Counted from the first letter of the stretch, positions 15,892-24,259 are shown. The stretch: DNA of 41,027 nucleotides from CAZGSD01 sp964528305 (GCA_964528305.1 CAZGSD010000008.1:1-41027); one strand, 5' to 3'. Numbers and translations are program-made. The notes: generated by a model from the sequence alone, not told the origin.

Positions 15892-18618
15892 CTACATTCG
15901 CTCAAAATTGGCGATATCCAGCAGTTTAAGACCATTTTTAAGCACCCTAACTGTAGCCTTGACCAAGTTTAAACGTGACTCTAGCAAGTCAGGCCTCTGC
16001 GTTTTCAACACCGGCACAGCTCCATAAAAAGAGTTAAAAGCCTGGGCCAATTCATGCAAATAAGTAGTTAGCATATTGGGTTTGAATTTCAGGGCGGCCG
16101 TCGCGACCCTCTCAGGGAATTGGGGCAGCATATGCAATAAAACCTGCTCCGCAGGCAAACCAAAAATACTCGCCTCAGCCTCGGCCGCCGCGATTTCTGC
16201 CAATTCCTGGTCATTTTGCTGTTCTTCTTCCAGAGAGAACAATGAAGTTTGATCTATGGCTACCGGCTTTTTAGCAGCCCGCCCGGGACCATGATGGGCG
16301 GCCTGCTGCTTGCGTAATATGCTTTGGGCGCGGGCCAATGTGTATTGCAGATAGGGGGCACTATTCCCTTCAAAAGACAACACCTTGTCCCAATCAAAAG
16401 TAAAATCCGATTCAGGGGCCTGACTAAGCATGGCGTATTTAATAGCTCCGAGCGCCAGGCCTCGGCTGAGCTGTTGTTTTTCCAGAGCCGAAAATTTCTC
16501 TTCCGAAGTGGCCAATTTTTCCTCCATGATTTGAGTGGCCCGTTTGGTGGCTTCACGTATCAAATCCACGCCCAATATCACATTACCCTGGCGTGTACTC
16601 ATGCCGCCATCAGCAAAATTCATTCGACCATAGGGCACATGTCGAAATTGGCAGACAGGATAGCTGGAATCAGCTTCATGCAGACGTCCGGCTACGGCAA
16701 ATAATTGCTTGAAATGCAGCGTTTGAGCGGCGTCCACTATATAAATAATTTCCCGCAGGTCTTTTTCATTATGCAGCCTGTCCTCTATACTAGCCAAATC
16801 CCGTGTAATATACAGGCTGGTCCCATCACCTTTTTGCACCAGGGCTGGTGGCAAGCCGGCCGCCTCTAAATCAGCTATATAAGCCCCTTTTTCTCCCTCG
16901 GTGAACACACCCAGCTTCTTGCCCCGCTCCAGCAAATCCTGACAGGCCTGATTGTATTTGGCCTCACCATAACGCCTATCATGTTTAACGCCCATGGTTT
17001 GATAAATTTGCTCCAAATCAGCCATAGATATTTTCACCATCCATTCCCAGATATCGCGATTTTCACTGTCGCCATTTTCTAATTTACGGAATTCTTCCCT
17101 AGCCGCGTCTTCCAAAGCTGGATTCTGTTCCGCTTCCTGATGAAAACGCACATAGAGTTTGAGCAGCTCATTCATGGGATCCTTTTCCACAGTATCCTGA
17201 TCCCCCCAATGTTTATAAGCATAAAGCGATTTACCAAATTGCGTACCCCAGTCACCAGGATGATCAGCCGCCAACACATCATAATCCAAAGCCCGATAGA
17301 GATTCACCAAGGTCTGGCCTATCACTGTGGTCAGGAAATGATGGGCCCCAAAAGGTTTGGCTATGTTGAGCGAGCCAAATTCCACCATAATTTTCTGCTT
17401 TTGTCCGATGGCCTGCTGCCCATAATCCGCGGTAGTCAGTATATGTAAAAGATTTTTTTCCAACCAGGCCGGCGCCAGACGGAAATTAATAAAGCCCGGT
17501 CCCAGCACCTCAATATTAGTGAGCAGGTCAAGCCAATCGGCTTCCTTGGCCCGCAGACTAGTCACTATTTGATCAGCCACGTCCCGTGGAGATCGCCCCA
17601 GATCACGAGCCAATTTCATGGCTATATTAGTGGAAAAATCCCCATGTGAACTATCACGTGGCACCTCTACTTCCACCATTGATAAAAAATCCTTTTGATC
17701 ATCCAGGCTAGCCAATTCTGGGAAATCATTCCCCAGCACAGCTGCTATCAATTGGGCGATTCTTTGTGATGGGGGCACTGTTTCTATTTGGCGAGCCACA
17801 GTGGGTTTCACCTCCTGCTGTTCCAATCCAACTTCAACCTCCTCACTCACAATCTCTGGCGTCTCCAGAACTGGCTCAGATGCCTCATTGCTTTCTTCAT
17901 TCTGTTCAATAGCAGTCTCCATGACCAGCTCCGTTGAATCCTCAGCTCTTACCAACGGCACCAAGGGATTTTCTTGGGCTAGCGCTTCCTTTTTCAATCT
18001 TTCCGCCTCAGATTCATACCCCAAATCCACCTCCGGCTTTTCCGCATCCAGATAATATATGTCAACTGCTGAGGTTTGCAGATATTTTTTCAAATTGGCA
18101 TCTATTTCATCTATAAAATAATCCATTTTTTCCTCATCCCATTTGGCCAGATTTGGGAAAAACAAGACCAGATTGCGCGTCTCACTGGTGAATTCTAATT
18201 CCGGCGATTTTTTGCCTTTGCGTGGCTTATACAAATCCAAAGCAGCATCACTATCCAAAGTGTCCAAGTCCAACCCATGCAGCGGCAGGAAAAATTTCAA
18301 AGAAATAAAAGCCGTAAAATTCAAAAGATTATTTTTACCCTCCAGGTCTTTACCTCCATGTATTTTTTTAAATCTGCCGGCTAGCAAATAGCTTTCCAAA
18401 AAAGTCTGTCCATCTTCCGTTTCCAGCTCGGCCACTTGGGCGAATAAGGATTTTTTGTCGGCCTTTTTTAGCTCATTTTTCGCCACGGCTGCTGCTCCAC
18501 GCAGCAATTGGGAAATGCTGGACGCTTTGCGGCTATTGTTGACATTGCGCAGCAGAATAACTGTGTACTGAATACCGGGGAAATACTTCAGCAGATGGGA
18601 GCTGATTTTGATCTTCAT
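15892..18618 (-). CDS. argS: arginyl-tRNA synthetase with N-terminal B3/4-like domain
   Basis: 908 aa against a usual ~550-600 for ArgRS. Residues about 1-195 resemble the B3/4 domain of PheRS beta and free-standing B3/4 proteins (FPGIQYTVILLRNV, then GKNNLLNFTAFISLKFFLP, then ETRNLVLFFP). A very acidic linker (about 200-280) follows. The ArgRS proper starts near 285 with the Add-1 domain, then the catalytic core (EFGSLNIAKPFGAHHFLTTV, DHPGDWGTQFGK), the KMSKS-equivalent MSTRQG (673-678) and a C-terminal anticodon-binding domain ending in NFERM. The HIGH position reads GAHH (424-427) where HVGH/HIGH is usual. An acidic insertion (LFSLEEEQQNDQELAEIAAA) lies before the DALR-like domain. ArgRS attaches Arg to tRNA-Arg; B3/4 domains in PheRS hydrolyse mischarged tRNA. 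Whether this one edits is unknown. Confidence 0.9.
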   Translation of the reverse strand: MKIKISSHLLKYFPGIQYTVILLRNVNNSRKASSISQLLRGAAAVAKNELKKADKKSLFAQVAELETEDGQTFLESYLLAGRFKKIHGGKDLEGKNNLLNFTAFISLKFFLPLHGLDLDTLDSDAALDLYKPRKGKKSPELEFTSETRNLVLFFPNLAKWDEEKMDYFIDEIDANLKKYLQTSAVDIYYLDAEKPEVDLGYESEAERLKKEALAQENPLVPLVRAEDSTELVMETAIEQNEESNEASEPVLETPEIVSEEVEVGLEQQEVKPTVARQIETVPPSQRIAQLIAAVLGNDFPELASLDDQKDFLSMVEVEVPRDSSHGDFSTNIAMKLARDLGRSPRDVADQIVTSLRAKEADWLDLLTNIEVLGPGFINFRLAPAWLEKNLLHILTTADYGQQAIGQKQKIMVEFGSLNIAKPFGAHHFLTTVIGQTLVNLYRALDYDVLAADHPGDWGTQFGKSLYAYKHWGDQDTVEKDPMNELLKLYVRFHQEAEQNPALEDAAREEFRKLENGDSENRDIWEWMVKISMADLEQIYQTMGVKHDRRYGEAKYNQACQDLLERGKKLGVFTEGEKGAYIADLEAAGLPPALVQKGDGTSLYITRDLASIEDRLHNEKDLREIIYIVDAAQTLHFKQLFAVAGRLHEADSSYPVCQFRHVPYGRMNFADGGMSTRQGNVILGVDLIREATKRATQIMEEKLATSEEKFSALEKQQLSRGLALGAIKYAMLSQAPESDFTFDWDKVLSFEGNSAPYLQYTLARAQSILRKQQAAHHGPGRAAKKPVAIDQTSLFSLEEEQQNDQELAEIAAAEAEASIFGLPAEQVLLHMLPQFPERVATAALKFKPNMLTTYLHELAQAFNSFYGAVPVLKTQRPDLLESRLNLVKATVRVLKNGLKLLDIANFERM

Positions 18619-18682
18619 GGGGTGAGCTAAGTAATTGCCTTAATTTGGGGGACTGGTAGCAGTAGCAATTATGGTGATTTTG

Positions 18683-18698
18683 TGCTACAATGTAAAGA
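18683..18698 (+). promoter_or_regulatory. extended -10 promoter of the LPKTG surface protein gene
   Basis: TGC-TACAAT (TG at 18683-18684, TACAAT at 18686-18691) is an extended -10 box of the same form as the one at 13549. The predicted start is near 18698, leaving a ~34-nt A/T-rich leader without a Shine-Dalgarno before the ATG at 18732. No good -35 hexamer is visible. Confidence 0.45.
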
Positions 18699-18731
18699 TT
18701 TAACCAATACAAAACTTAAAAAATACTCATT

Positions 18732-20276
18732 ATGGTAAAGTTATTCAATAAAAAAATACTGATTGGCTCCATGCTGATCGTACAAACTTTTGCCTGGGCC
18801 GGACTGGCTTTGGCACAGGGCGGCAGCCAGGTGGTACCGGAGAGTGCTACTGTTGCAGCTGCCAAAGATACGGCTTATCCATCTGACGTGGAAAAAGTCC
18901 AGGCTGCCGCCGGCGATCAGTCGGTCACACTCAGCTGGATGCCAGCCACCGACAATGTCGGAGTCAAAGGCTATAAGATTTTTTATGGCACAGTGTCAGT
19001 ATCTACTGATCAGGCCAGTTATACTTTAGGCCCAGTAGATGCCGGCAATGTCCTGACTCACACTGTTAAGGGACTAAAAAATGACACAACTTACTATTTT
19101 GCTATCACCGCCTATGATGCGGCTGGCAATGAAAGTGAATTTTATAGCGAAGAAGTCAGTGCCACGCCTAAACTCGGCCTGGTAGCAGCCGCCGCCGCCG
19201 ATGACAAAGCCGCTCCAAAAGTAGTCAACGCTTTAGCACCTTTCAAAAATCAAGTACGTGTCACTTTCTCAGAAGCGGTACAATTACCAGTAGCTGGTGC
19301 GGAAGCAGCTTTTAGCATTAAAGATGATGTTCTTGGTACAGCCCTAGCTGTTAGTAAAGCCGCCATCGATAGCGCTGATCAAAGTGGACGCAGCGTCGTA
19401 TTAAACACAGCTGATCAGAAAAAAGATGCCAAATATATTTTGACTGCCGGCATACAGATTCGTGACCTGGCTGGTAATCCAATTGTCAGCGGTACTAGTG
19501 ATACAGCTATTTTCAGCGGCACAGATGCCCTGGAAGGTGTCAAACCTGCGGCTGATACCCCCGCCGCCGACACGGTGGCGCCAGCTTTCAGCGCTGTCAA
19601 AGCCCTCGATGCCAATACTGTAGAAGTAACATTCTCCGAACCAGTTATGCTTTTGGCCAATGCCGCAGAGAATTTCATTATTACTGAAGTGGCTGATAAT
19701 ACCAAAATTACCAATGTCACCAAAGTAGTGCTTATTGAAAATGGAGCAAAAGCAACACTTACTACTGCTAATCTAGAAAACAAAAAATACAATTTAATTG
19801 CCATCAAAGTAAAAGATCTGGCTGGTAATCTGATGGCCGTCGAAAGCAGCGCTACCACTTTTGAGGGCAGCGCCTCCACAGCCACTCCATCACCGGTGGA
19901 GGGCTCTCTAGTTCCAGAAGCCGCCAGCGATCTGGTCGCCCGGGCTGTAGCCAGCATGATGGTTAATCTGTCCTGGCAGACCAAAGCCGATCAAATGGCC
20001 GGTGTGGCTAATTTCGTACTATACATGTCCACTGACCGCGGTGCTACCTACGGCGATGGCGTGGTCCTAGGCAAAGATGCCGTCACTTATGACTTCAACA
20101 ATTTGGCCGAAGACATGGTTTATTATTTCAAATTAACCTCCAGAAACGCCGCCGGCCAGGAAAGTGAAGGTCTGGTGACCTATCTGACCCTGCCCAAAAC
20201 CGGCCCCGAGCTGGCTTTGCTCCTGCTCACCTCAGCAGGTGGTGGTTATGTCTTCACCAAAAAGAAGAAGCGCTAA
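18732..20276 (+). CDS. LPxTG-anchored surface protein with FN3 and SbsA-like Ig domains
   Basis: 514-aa secreted protein. It has a signal peptide (about 1-28, ending ALA), a first fibronectin type III domain (about 50-145; VTLSWMPATDNVGVKGYKIF, then YYFAITAYDAAGNES), two SbsA-type Ig-like domains (about 155-270 and 280-380; VRVTFSEAV and VEVTFSEPV, each closing with DLAGN), a second FN3 domain (about 395-485) and a C-terminal sorting signal. The signal is LPKTG at 487-491, a hydrophobic stretch and the tail KKKKR. Sortase would cut between Thr and Gly and link the protein to the wall. No sortase gene is in the window. It is monocistronic by layout, with a promoter upstream and a hairpin terminator after it. 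Confidence 0.9.
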   Translation: MVKLFNKKILIGSMLIVQTFAWAGLALAQGGSQVVPESATVAAAKDTAYPSDVEKVQAAAGDQSVTLSWMPATDNVGVKGYKIFYGTVSVSTDQASYTLGPVDAGNVLTHTVKGLKNDTTYYFAITAYDAAGNESEFYSEEVSATPKLGLVAAAAADDKAAPKVVNALAPFKNQVRVTFSEAVQLPVAGAEAAFSIKDDVLGTALAVSKAAIDSADQSGRSVVLNTADQKKDAKYILTAGIQIRDLAGNPIVSGTSDTAIFSGTDALEGVKPAADTPAADTVAPAFSAVKALDANTVEVTFSEPVMLLANAAENFIITEVADNTKITNVTKVVLIENGAKATLTTANLENKKYNLIAIKVKDLAGNLMAVESSATTFEGSASTATPSPVEGSLVPEAASDLVARAVASMMVNLSWQTKADQMAGVANFVLYMSTDRGATYGDGVVLGKDAVTYDFNNLAEDMVYYFKLTSRNAAGQESEGLVTYLTLPKTGPELALLLLTSAGGGYVFTKKKKR

Positions 20277-20298
20277 AATGTAAGCTATTTTTCAGACA

Positions 20299-20346
20299 GG
20301 GTTAATTCTTATAGAGTTTAATAATCTACAAGAATTAGCCCTTTTA
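20299..20346 (+). terminator. intrinsic terminator after the LPKTG gene
   Basis: A 12-bp stem is formed by GGGTTAATTCTT (20299-20310) and AAGAATTAGCCC (20330-20341) with one G-T pair, and TTTTAT follows. It lies 22 bp after the stop of the surface protein gene, and the T-run abuts the ATG of the next gene at 20349. Confidence 0.75.
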
Positions 20347-20348
20347 TA

Positions 20349-21221
20349 ATGTCAAAAATTCGGCCATATATCTTTGGTATTCTGCTGGCTCTGCTCGGCC
20401 TGGGAGCTTGGGGGACTTCTAGCCTGCCAGATGGGCAGCTGCATCTCTGGTTTCTGGATGTCGGGCAAGGGGATGCTATACTGGCTCGTCTACCCGCCGG
20501 CGAGTGGATTTTGGTGGACGGTGGTCCTGATCCGGCTGTACTAATGCAGCAGCTATCCCTACATATGCCATTTTATGAAAAAACCATCGATTTGGTGGTG
20601 CTTAGCCACCCACATGCCGATCATCTGCAGGGGCTAAGGGAAGTTTTTCAACGCTATCAGGTACGGCATTTGTTTGATAGTGGCCAAAGCTATGACAGTG
20701 AGGCCTATCTTCATTTGCTATCCCTGGCTACCAGCCAGGGTAGTCAATATCATTTGATCGGTGGACGGAACCGGGATTGGCGACTCGGAAAACTCGGCCT
20801 GGATATTATTTATCCGGGCAGCAGTTTACAGGGGCGAAAATTATCCAATGCCAATAATGGCTCCATAGTAATGCGTTTGATCCAGGGAAACTTTCGGGCA
20901 TTTTTCAGCGGTGATTTAGAGATGGAAAAAGAAGCAGAGCTGGCCGCAGACCCGAGTCTGCATTTACGTGCCGACCTGCTCAAAGCCGGCCATCACGGCT
21001 CCAAAACCAGTAATACAGAAATTTTCCTGGCCCGCATCCAACCGCGCCAGGTCATCATTTCTTGCGGCGTTAACAATCGCTTCCATCATCCCTTCCCCGC
21101 CACGCTCTCCCGCCTCCAATCCACTGGCGCGGCCATCTACCGCACCGACCTGGACGGCACAATTCAGGTCACCGTGGGACCAGGTCAGCCGCCACGTTTC
21201 ACCACCAATAACAAAATATAA
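20349..21221 (+). CDS. ComEC/Rec2-type metallo-beta-lactamase-fold hydrolase, secreted or membrane-anchored
   Basis: 290-aa protein with one N-terminal hydrophobic segment (about 8-25) followed by a metallo-beta-lactamase domain like the extracellular domain of ComEC. The motifs are LDVGQGDAILARLP, ILVDGG, the metal-binding VVLSHPHADHLQGL (HxHxDH), FFSGDLEMEKEAEL and KAGHHGSKTSN. In ComEC this domain is thought to degrade the non-transported DNA strand; the stand-alone version has no competence membrane channel attached. It may be an extracellular nuclease that feeds DNA uptake, or another hydrolase. The ATG is immediately after the terminator T-run, so its own transcript must start in or near that hairpin, or read-through is used. 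A small hairpin (AAACTCA-ATC-TGAGTTT, 21224-21240) follows the stop. Confidence 0.85.
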   Translation: MSKIRPYIFGILLALLGLGAWGTSSLPDGQLHLWFLDVGQGDAILARLPAGEWILVDGGPDPAVLMQQLSLHMPFYEKTIDLVVLSHPHADHLQGLREVFQRYQVRHLFDSGQSYDSEAYLHLLSLATSQGSQYHLIGGRNRDWRLGKLGLDIIYPGSSLQGRKLSNANNGSIVMRLIQGNFRAFFSGDLEMEKEAELAADPSLHLRADLLKAGHHGSKTSNTEIFLARIQPRQVIISCGVNNRFHHPFPATLSRLQSTGAAIYRTDLDGTIQVTVGPGQPPRFTTNNKI

Positions 21222-21279
21222 GCAAACTCAATCTGAGTTTCGCTATTCACGCAGCACATAGACAAATATATTTTATAAC

Positions 21280-21369
21280 TGGCGGAGAGAGAGGGATTCG
21301 AACCCCCGAGGAGCTTGCGCCCCTAACGGTTTTCAAGACCGCCGCGTTCGACCACTCTGCCATCTCTCC
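21280..21369 (-). tRNA. tRNA-Ser (anticodon UGA)
   Basis: Read on the minus strand, the acceptor GGAGAGA pairs with TCTCTCC and CCA is encoded (TGG at 21280-21282 on the plus strand). The anticodon loop CTTGAAA gives TGA (Ser, UCA/UCN codons). The extra arm is long, as in class II tRNAs. The rest of the 21222-21524 gap shows no further gene. Confidence 0.95.
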
Positions 21370-21524
21370 ACGTATGCTTAGGCCAAAAGCGCTGGCATAT
21401 TAACCAAATTCGCAGGCAACATCAAGAAAAATTTAGCATTTGTTCAGATTGATTTCATCTGGGCCTTATAGGCTGGGGTTGTAACAAAAAATATCGGCTC
21501 TTATTTTTTCACCTTCATATCATT

Positions 21525-21839
21525 ATGCATATTATGCCACTGGGGGATCTGGAGATACAGGCCGATTATCAACTGCTCAAAAGCCACAGCGGTCAGTGCA
21601 GGCGGCTGCGGCGCAAAGAATTGCAGCTATTGCGTTTCTTGGCACATAATCTCAATAGCGTCATCAATAAATATGCTTTGATCGATTTGATTTGGCGTCA
21701 TGATGGGCTGAATAGTGGCAATACTTTGGAAGTACATTTAAGCCGTCTACGCCACAAATTACGCGAATTATCAGCCCAAGTACGCATAGACACCATTCGC
21801 GGCGTCGGCTATCGCCTGGTGGCGGATGGTAATAAATAA
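21525..21839 (+). CDS. stand-alone OmpR/PhoB-type winged-helix DNA-binding protein
   Basis: 104-aa protein consisting almost entirely of a Trans_reg_C winged helix: RRKELQLLRFLAHNLNSVIN, LIDLIWRHDG, then the recognition helix NTLEVHLSRLRHKL and the wing IDTIRGVGYRL. No receiver domain is fused and no histidine kinase is adjacent, so control must come from something other than standard phosphotransfer on this chain. A second ATG at 21534 is equally possible. The stop is 14 bp before the long structured element at 21854. It is convergent with ctpA. Confidence 0.85.
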   Translation: MHIMPLGDLEIQADYQLLKSHSGQCRRLRRKELQLLRFLAHNLNSVINKYALIDLIWRHDGLNSGNTLEVHLSRLRHKLRELSAQVRIDTIRGVGYRLVADGNK

Positions 21840-21853
21840 GTGTGGGGGTAAAG

Positions 21854-21996
21854 CAAAGAAATAGAGAAACATTGCTGGCAGGCATTTGCGGAAGTGTTTT
21901 GGCCTGGTCCGCGAAGCGGCAAAACACTGTAGCAATAGCGCGGCCGCCGCTGGGGCGGCCAAGCGTGCCTGCCAGCAATGTTTCTCTATTTCTTTG
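21854..21996 (+). repeat. structured palindromic element, copy A (143 nt)
   Basis: A perfect 31-bp inverted repeat (21854-21884 with 21966-21996) encloses an 81-nt core. The core folds into a stem AGTGTTTTG/CAAAACACT (21893-21901 with 21920-21928), a 5' bulge GCCTGGT (21902-21908), an inner hairpin CCGC-GAA-GCGG, a single-stranded GTAGCAATAGCG, and a hairpin GGCCGCC-GCTGG-GGCGGCC (21942-21960). Copy B at 38683 has the same plan with compensating changes. It lies between the convergent wHTH and ctpA genes, and the base of the stem is A-rich on the left and T-rich on the right, so it could also end transcription in both directions. It may be a structured RNA, a REP/MITE-like element or an elaborate terminator. 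ORFs across it are artefacts. Confidence 0.85.
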
Positions 21997-22019
21997 TGGA
22001 AATCATCACCATGGAGTTT

Positions 22020-23246
22020 TTACAACCCCTTCAAATACTTCACCGCCTCATCCAACTGCCTGTCGATTTTTTTCTCAAAATCATCTTTTTCTGGTACCAC
22101 CTCCCGATCCGGCTTAATACCAACCTTGCTCACACTGCTGCCATTTGGCGTCAACCATTTGGCTATGGTGAAACGCAGGCTGGAGCCATCCGGCAGGGGA
22201 TCCACCTCCTGCACTGTCCCCTTCCCATAACTGGTTTCCCCGAGCAATATGCCCCGTTTCAAATCCCGGATGGCTCCCGCCACTATCTCCGACGCCGAGG
22301 CCGATCCACGATTAATCAGTACTACCAATGGGACATCAGGCAGCTGAGCATTTCCAGAAGTTCGCAGTTTTTCATTTTTAGCAGCATCGCGATATTCAAT
22401 CGATACCACTTCTTTTTGCCCCCGTATAAAAGCCGACAATATATCCACTGCCCCCTCCAGATAGCCGCCCCCGTTATAACGTAAATCCAAAATTATACCG
22501 CGTGGGTTCTTAGCCTTAATATCATTGACGATTTTATTGAATTCCATCTGAGTATCATCACTGAATTGATTGAGTTCCACCTGCCAAATTCCTTTTTCCA
22601 ATTCTTTGCTGCGCACACTCTCTACAGTGATGGCATCACGGATAATGCGCAACTCCAATGGTTCTTTTTCATCTTTGCGCAGTAATGTGAGTTTCACTTC
22701 CGTGCCTTTCTTCCCTTTGATTTTTTTCACCGCTTCATAAAGCGTCATATCCGCCACTATCTCATCATTGATTTTGATAATTGCATCATCAGGCATCAAA
22801 CCAGCTTTTTGAGCAGGAGAATCTTTGATGGTGGAAATTACCAGTAGCAGTTGATCTCTCACGGTTAGTTCCGCTCCTATGCCTTCTAATTCACTATTCA
22901 AAGTATCTTTAAATTGGGTCGTCTCTTCGGGTGTCATAAATTCACTATATGGATCGTCTAGAGCAGAGACTAGGCCCTTAACCAGGCCATAACTCATAGC
23001 TTTGGGATCCAAATCCTCTACATGTATGTATTTTTTTTGCAGTATATTGCGAACCAGCGATAGCGTATTGAGGTCCAGGCCATTCATCACTTCTGAAGTT
23101 TTTACATTTTGTACGCCTAGGACGCTATTACTATTGGTGACTGGAGTCAGGCTTTGTGTAGGCAAGGAATTGCCGGTCAGCATACCTCCCGCAAATACAA
23201 GCCCAAAAATAGCTATATAACTGGCTATGCGTGTACTTTTTTTCAT
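22020..23246 (-). CDS. ctpA: S41 family C-terminal processing protease (CtpA/CtpB-like)
   Basis: 408-aa serine protease. An N-terminal membrane segment (about 8-25) is followed by an alpha region, a PDZ domain (about 125-195; AELTVRDQLLLVISTIKDSP, AGLMPDDAIIKIND) and the S41 catalytic domain with the Ser/Lys dyad: Ser317 in GSASASEI and Lys342 in SYGKGTVQ, 25 residues apart as in CtpB and D1P. Such proteases trim the C termini of envelope proteins outside the membrane. Many surface proteins in this window are possible substrates, but nothing links them directly. It is downstream of ymdB on the same strand (54 bp). Confidence 0.94.
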   Translation of the reverse strand: MKKSTRIASYIAIFGLVFAGGMLTGNSLPTQSLTPVTNSNSVLGVQNVKTSEVMNGLDLNTLSLVRNILQKKYIHVEDLDPKAMSYGLVKGLVSALDDPYSEFMTPEETTQFKDTLNSELEGIGAELTVRDQLLLVISTIKDSPAQKAGLMPDDAIIKINDEIVADMTLYEAVKKIKGKKGTEVKLTLLRKDEKEPLELRIIRDAITVESVRSKELEKGIWQVELNQFSDDTQMEFNKIVNDIKAKNPRGIILDLRYNGGGYLEGAVDILSAFIRGQKEVVSIEYRDAAKNEKLRTSGNAQLPDVPLVVLINRGSASASEIVAGAIRDLKRGILLGETSYGKGTVQEVDPLPDGSSLRFTIAKWLTPNGSSVSKVGIKPDREVVPEKDDFEKKIDRQLDEAVKYLKGL

Positions 23247-23300
23247 CTTTATATTAAAAAATTTACTTATTTAAACCGGCTGCCCTTTAGGGCCCCCCGA

Positions 23301-24113
23301 TTATACATTAATCGGGCGTATTTGTATTCTTTCCACTTTTCTGGCCAGGCCAGTTTTTGGATCTGTTTCAATCAGTAGGGCATTAAATACAGTTGGCCCC
23401 TCAGCTACACGATGTCTCACTGGCATCTGAGTTAGAAAATTTTCCACAATTTCCTCTTTTTTAGCCCCGATGACGGAATCTATCACTCCAGTCATTCCCA
23501 CATCAGTAATATAGGCTGTACCACCAGATAAAATCTGCTCATCCGCGGTCGGTATATGAGTATGAGTACCATAGACCAAACTAACCCGGCCATCCAAAAA
23601 ATGTCCCATGGCCATCTTTTCACTACCGGCCTCCGCGTGAAAATCCAAAATACTCGCTGCTAAATTTTTGCCCAGCACCCAACCATCCGCTGCCGCTTCC
23701 TCCAGCATGGCCTCCACTTTTTGAAAAGGGTCATCCAGATGGGCCGGCATGTAGACGCGCCCCATCAAATTCATCACCAGTACATTATATTTCCCCGCTG
23801 CGACTATACCATACCCCCGGCCCGGCGCTCGCTCCGGATAATTACCTGGGCGCAGGAGCGGATAATCATTATCCGCCAGATGTTCATATATTTCCGGGAC
23901 TTTCCAGATGTGATTACCACTGGTAAAAAAATCCACACCATATTCCATCAATTCCCGTATTTTGGAATCCGAAACGCCTTTGCCATGATGAGTATTCTCC
24001 GCGTTAGCCACGACCAGGTCGATTTTTTTCTTCTTCTTCAGTTCTGGGAGAATTTTAGCCAAAGTTTTACGGCCCGGCTGGCCAAACACATCTCCAATTA
24101 CCAGTATGCGCAT
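23301..24113 (-). CDS. ymdB: YmdB-family metallophosphodiesterase
   Basis: 270-aa calcineurin-like phosphoesterase of the TIGR00282/YmdB family: MRILVIGDVFGQPGR, ANAENTHHGKG, TSGNHIWKVPE, LDFHAEAGSEKMAMG, YGTHTHIPTADEQIL. All metal-ligand motifs (Asp, Asn, Glu, His) are in place and the length matches the family. YmdB of Bacillus hydrolyses cyclic nucleotides (2',3'-cAMP-type) and affects biofilm and RNA turnover. A TATAAT box lies upstream on the minus strand (24145-24140), predicting a ~20-nt leader that contains a run of seven C; no Shine-Dalgarno is present. It is divergent from recA. Confidence 0.93.
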   Translation of the reverse strand: MRILVIGDVFGQPGRKTLAKILPELKKKKKIDLVVANAENTHHGKGVSDSKIRELMEYGVDFFTSGNHIWKVPEIYEHLADNDYPLLRPGNYPERAPGRGYGIVAAGKYNVLVMNLMGRVYMPAHLDDPFQKVEAMLEEAAADGWVLGKNLAASILDFHAEAGSEKMAMGHFLDGRVSLVYGTHTHIPTADEQILSGGTAYITDVGMTGVIDSVIGAKKEEIVENFLTQMPVRHRVAEGPTVFNALLIETDPKTGLARKVERIQIRPINV

Positions 24114-24259
24114 GGGAAATTTTATTGATATCGGGGGGGATTATACTACAAACCTAATTACACCAAAACAGCAATCATGTTTCAGCTGCATTTCAAGCTG
24201 GCTTCAGAACACCCTGTTATAAGTGAAATATATTTTCTCCACCTGTACAGGGTAAAATA

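Noticed and set aside
21854..21996. Integron attC site or IS end for the long palindrome
   Set aside because: There are no R/L core sites with the expected GTTRRRY layout, no integrase, no transposase and no target-site duplication at either copy.
21842..22484. Several open frames on the plus strand across structured element A and the end of ctpA
   Set aside because: They run through the palindromic arms and antisense to ctpA; composition is not protein-like and none has a family motif.
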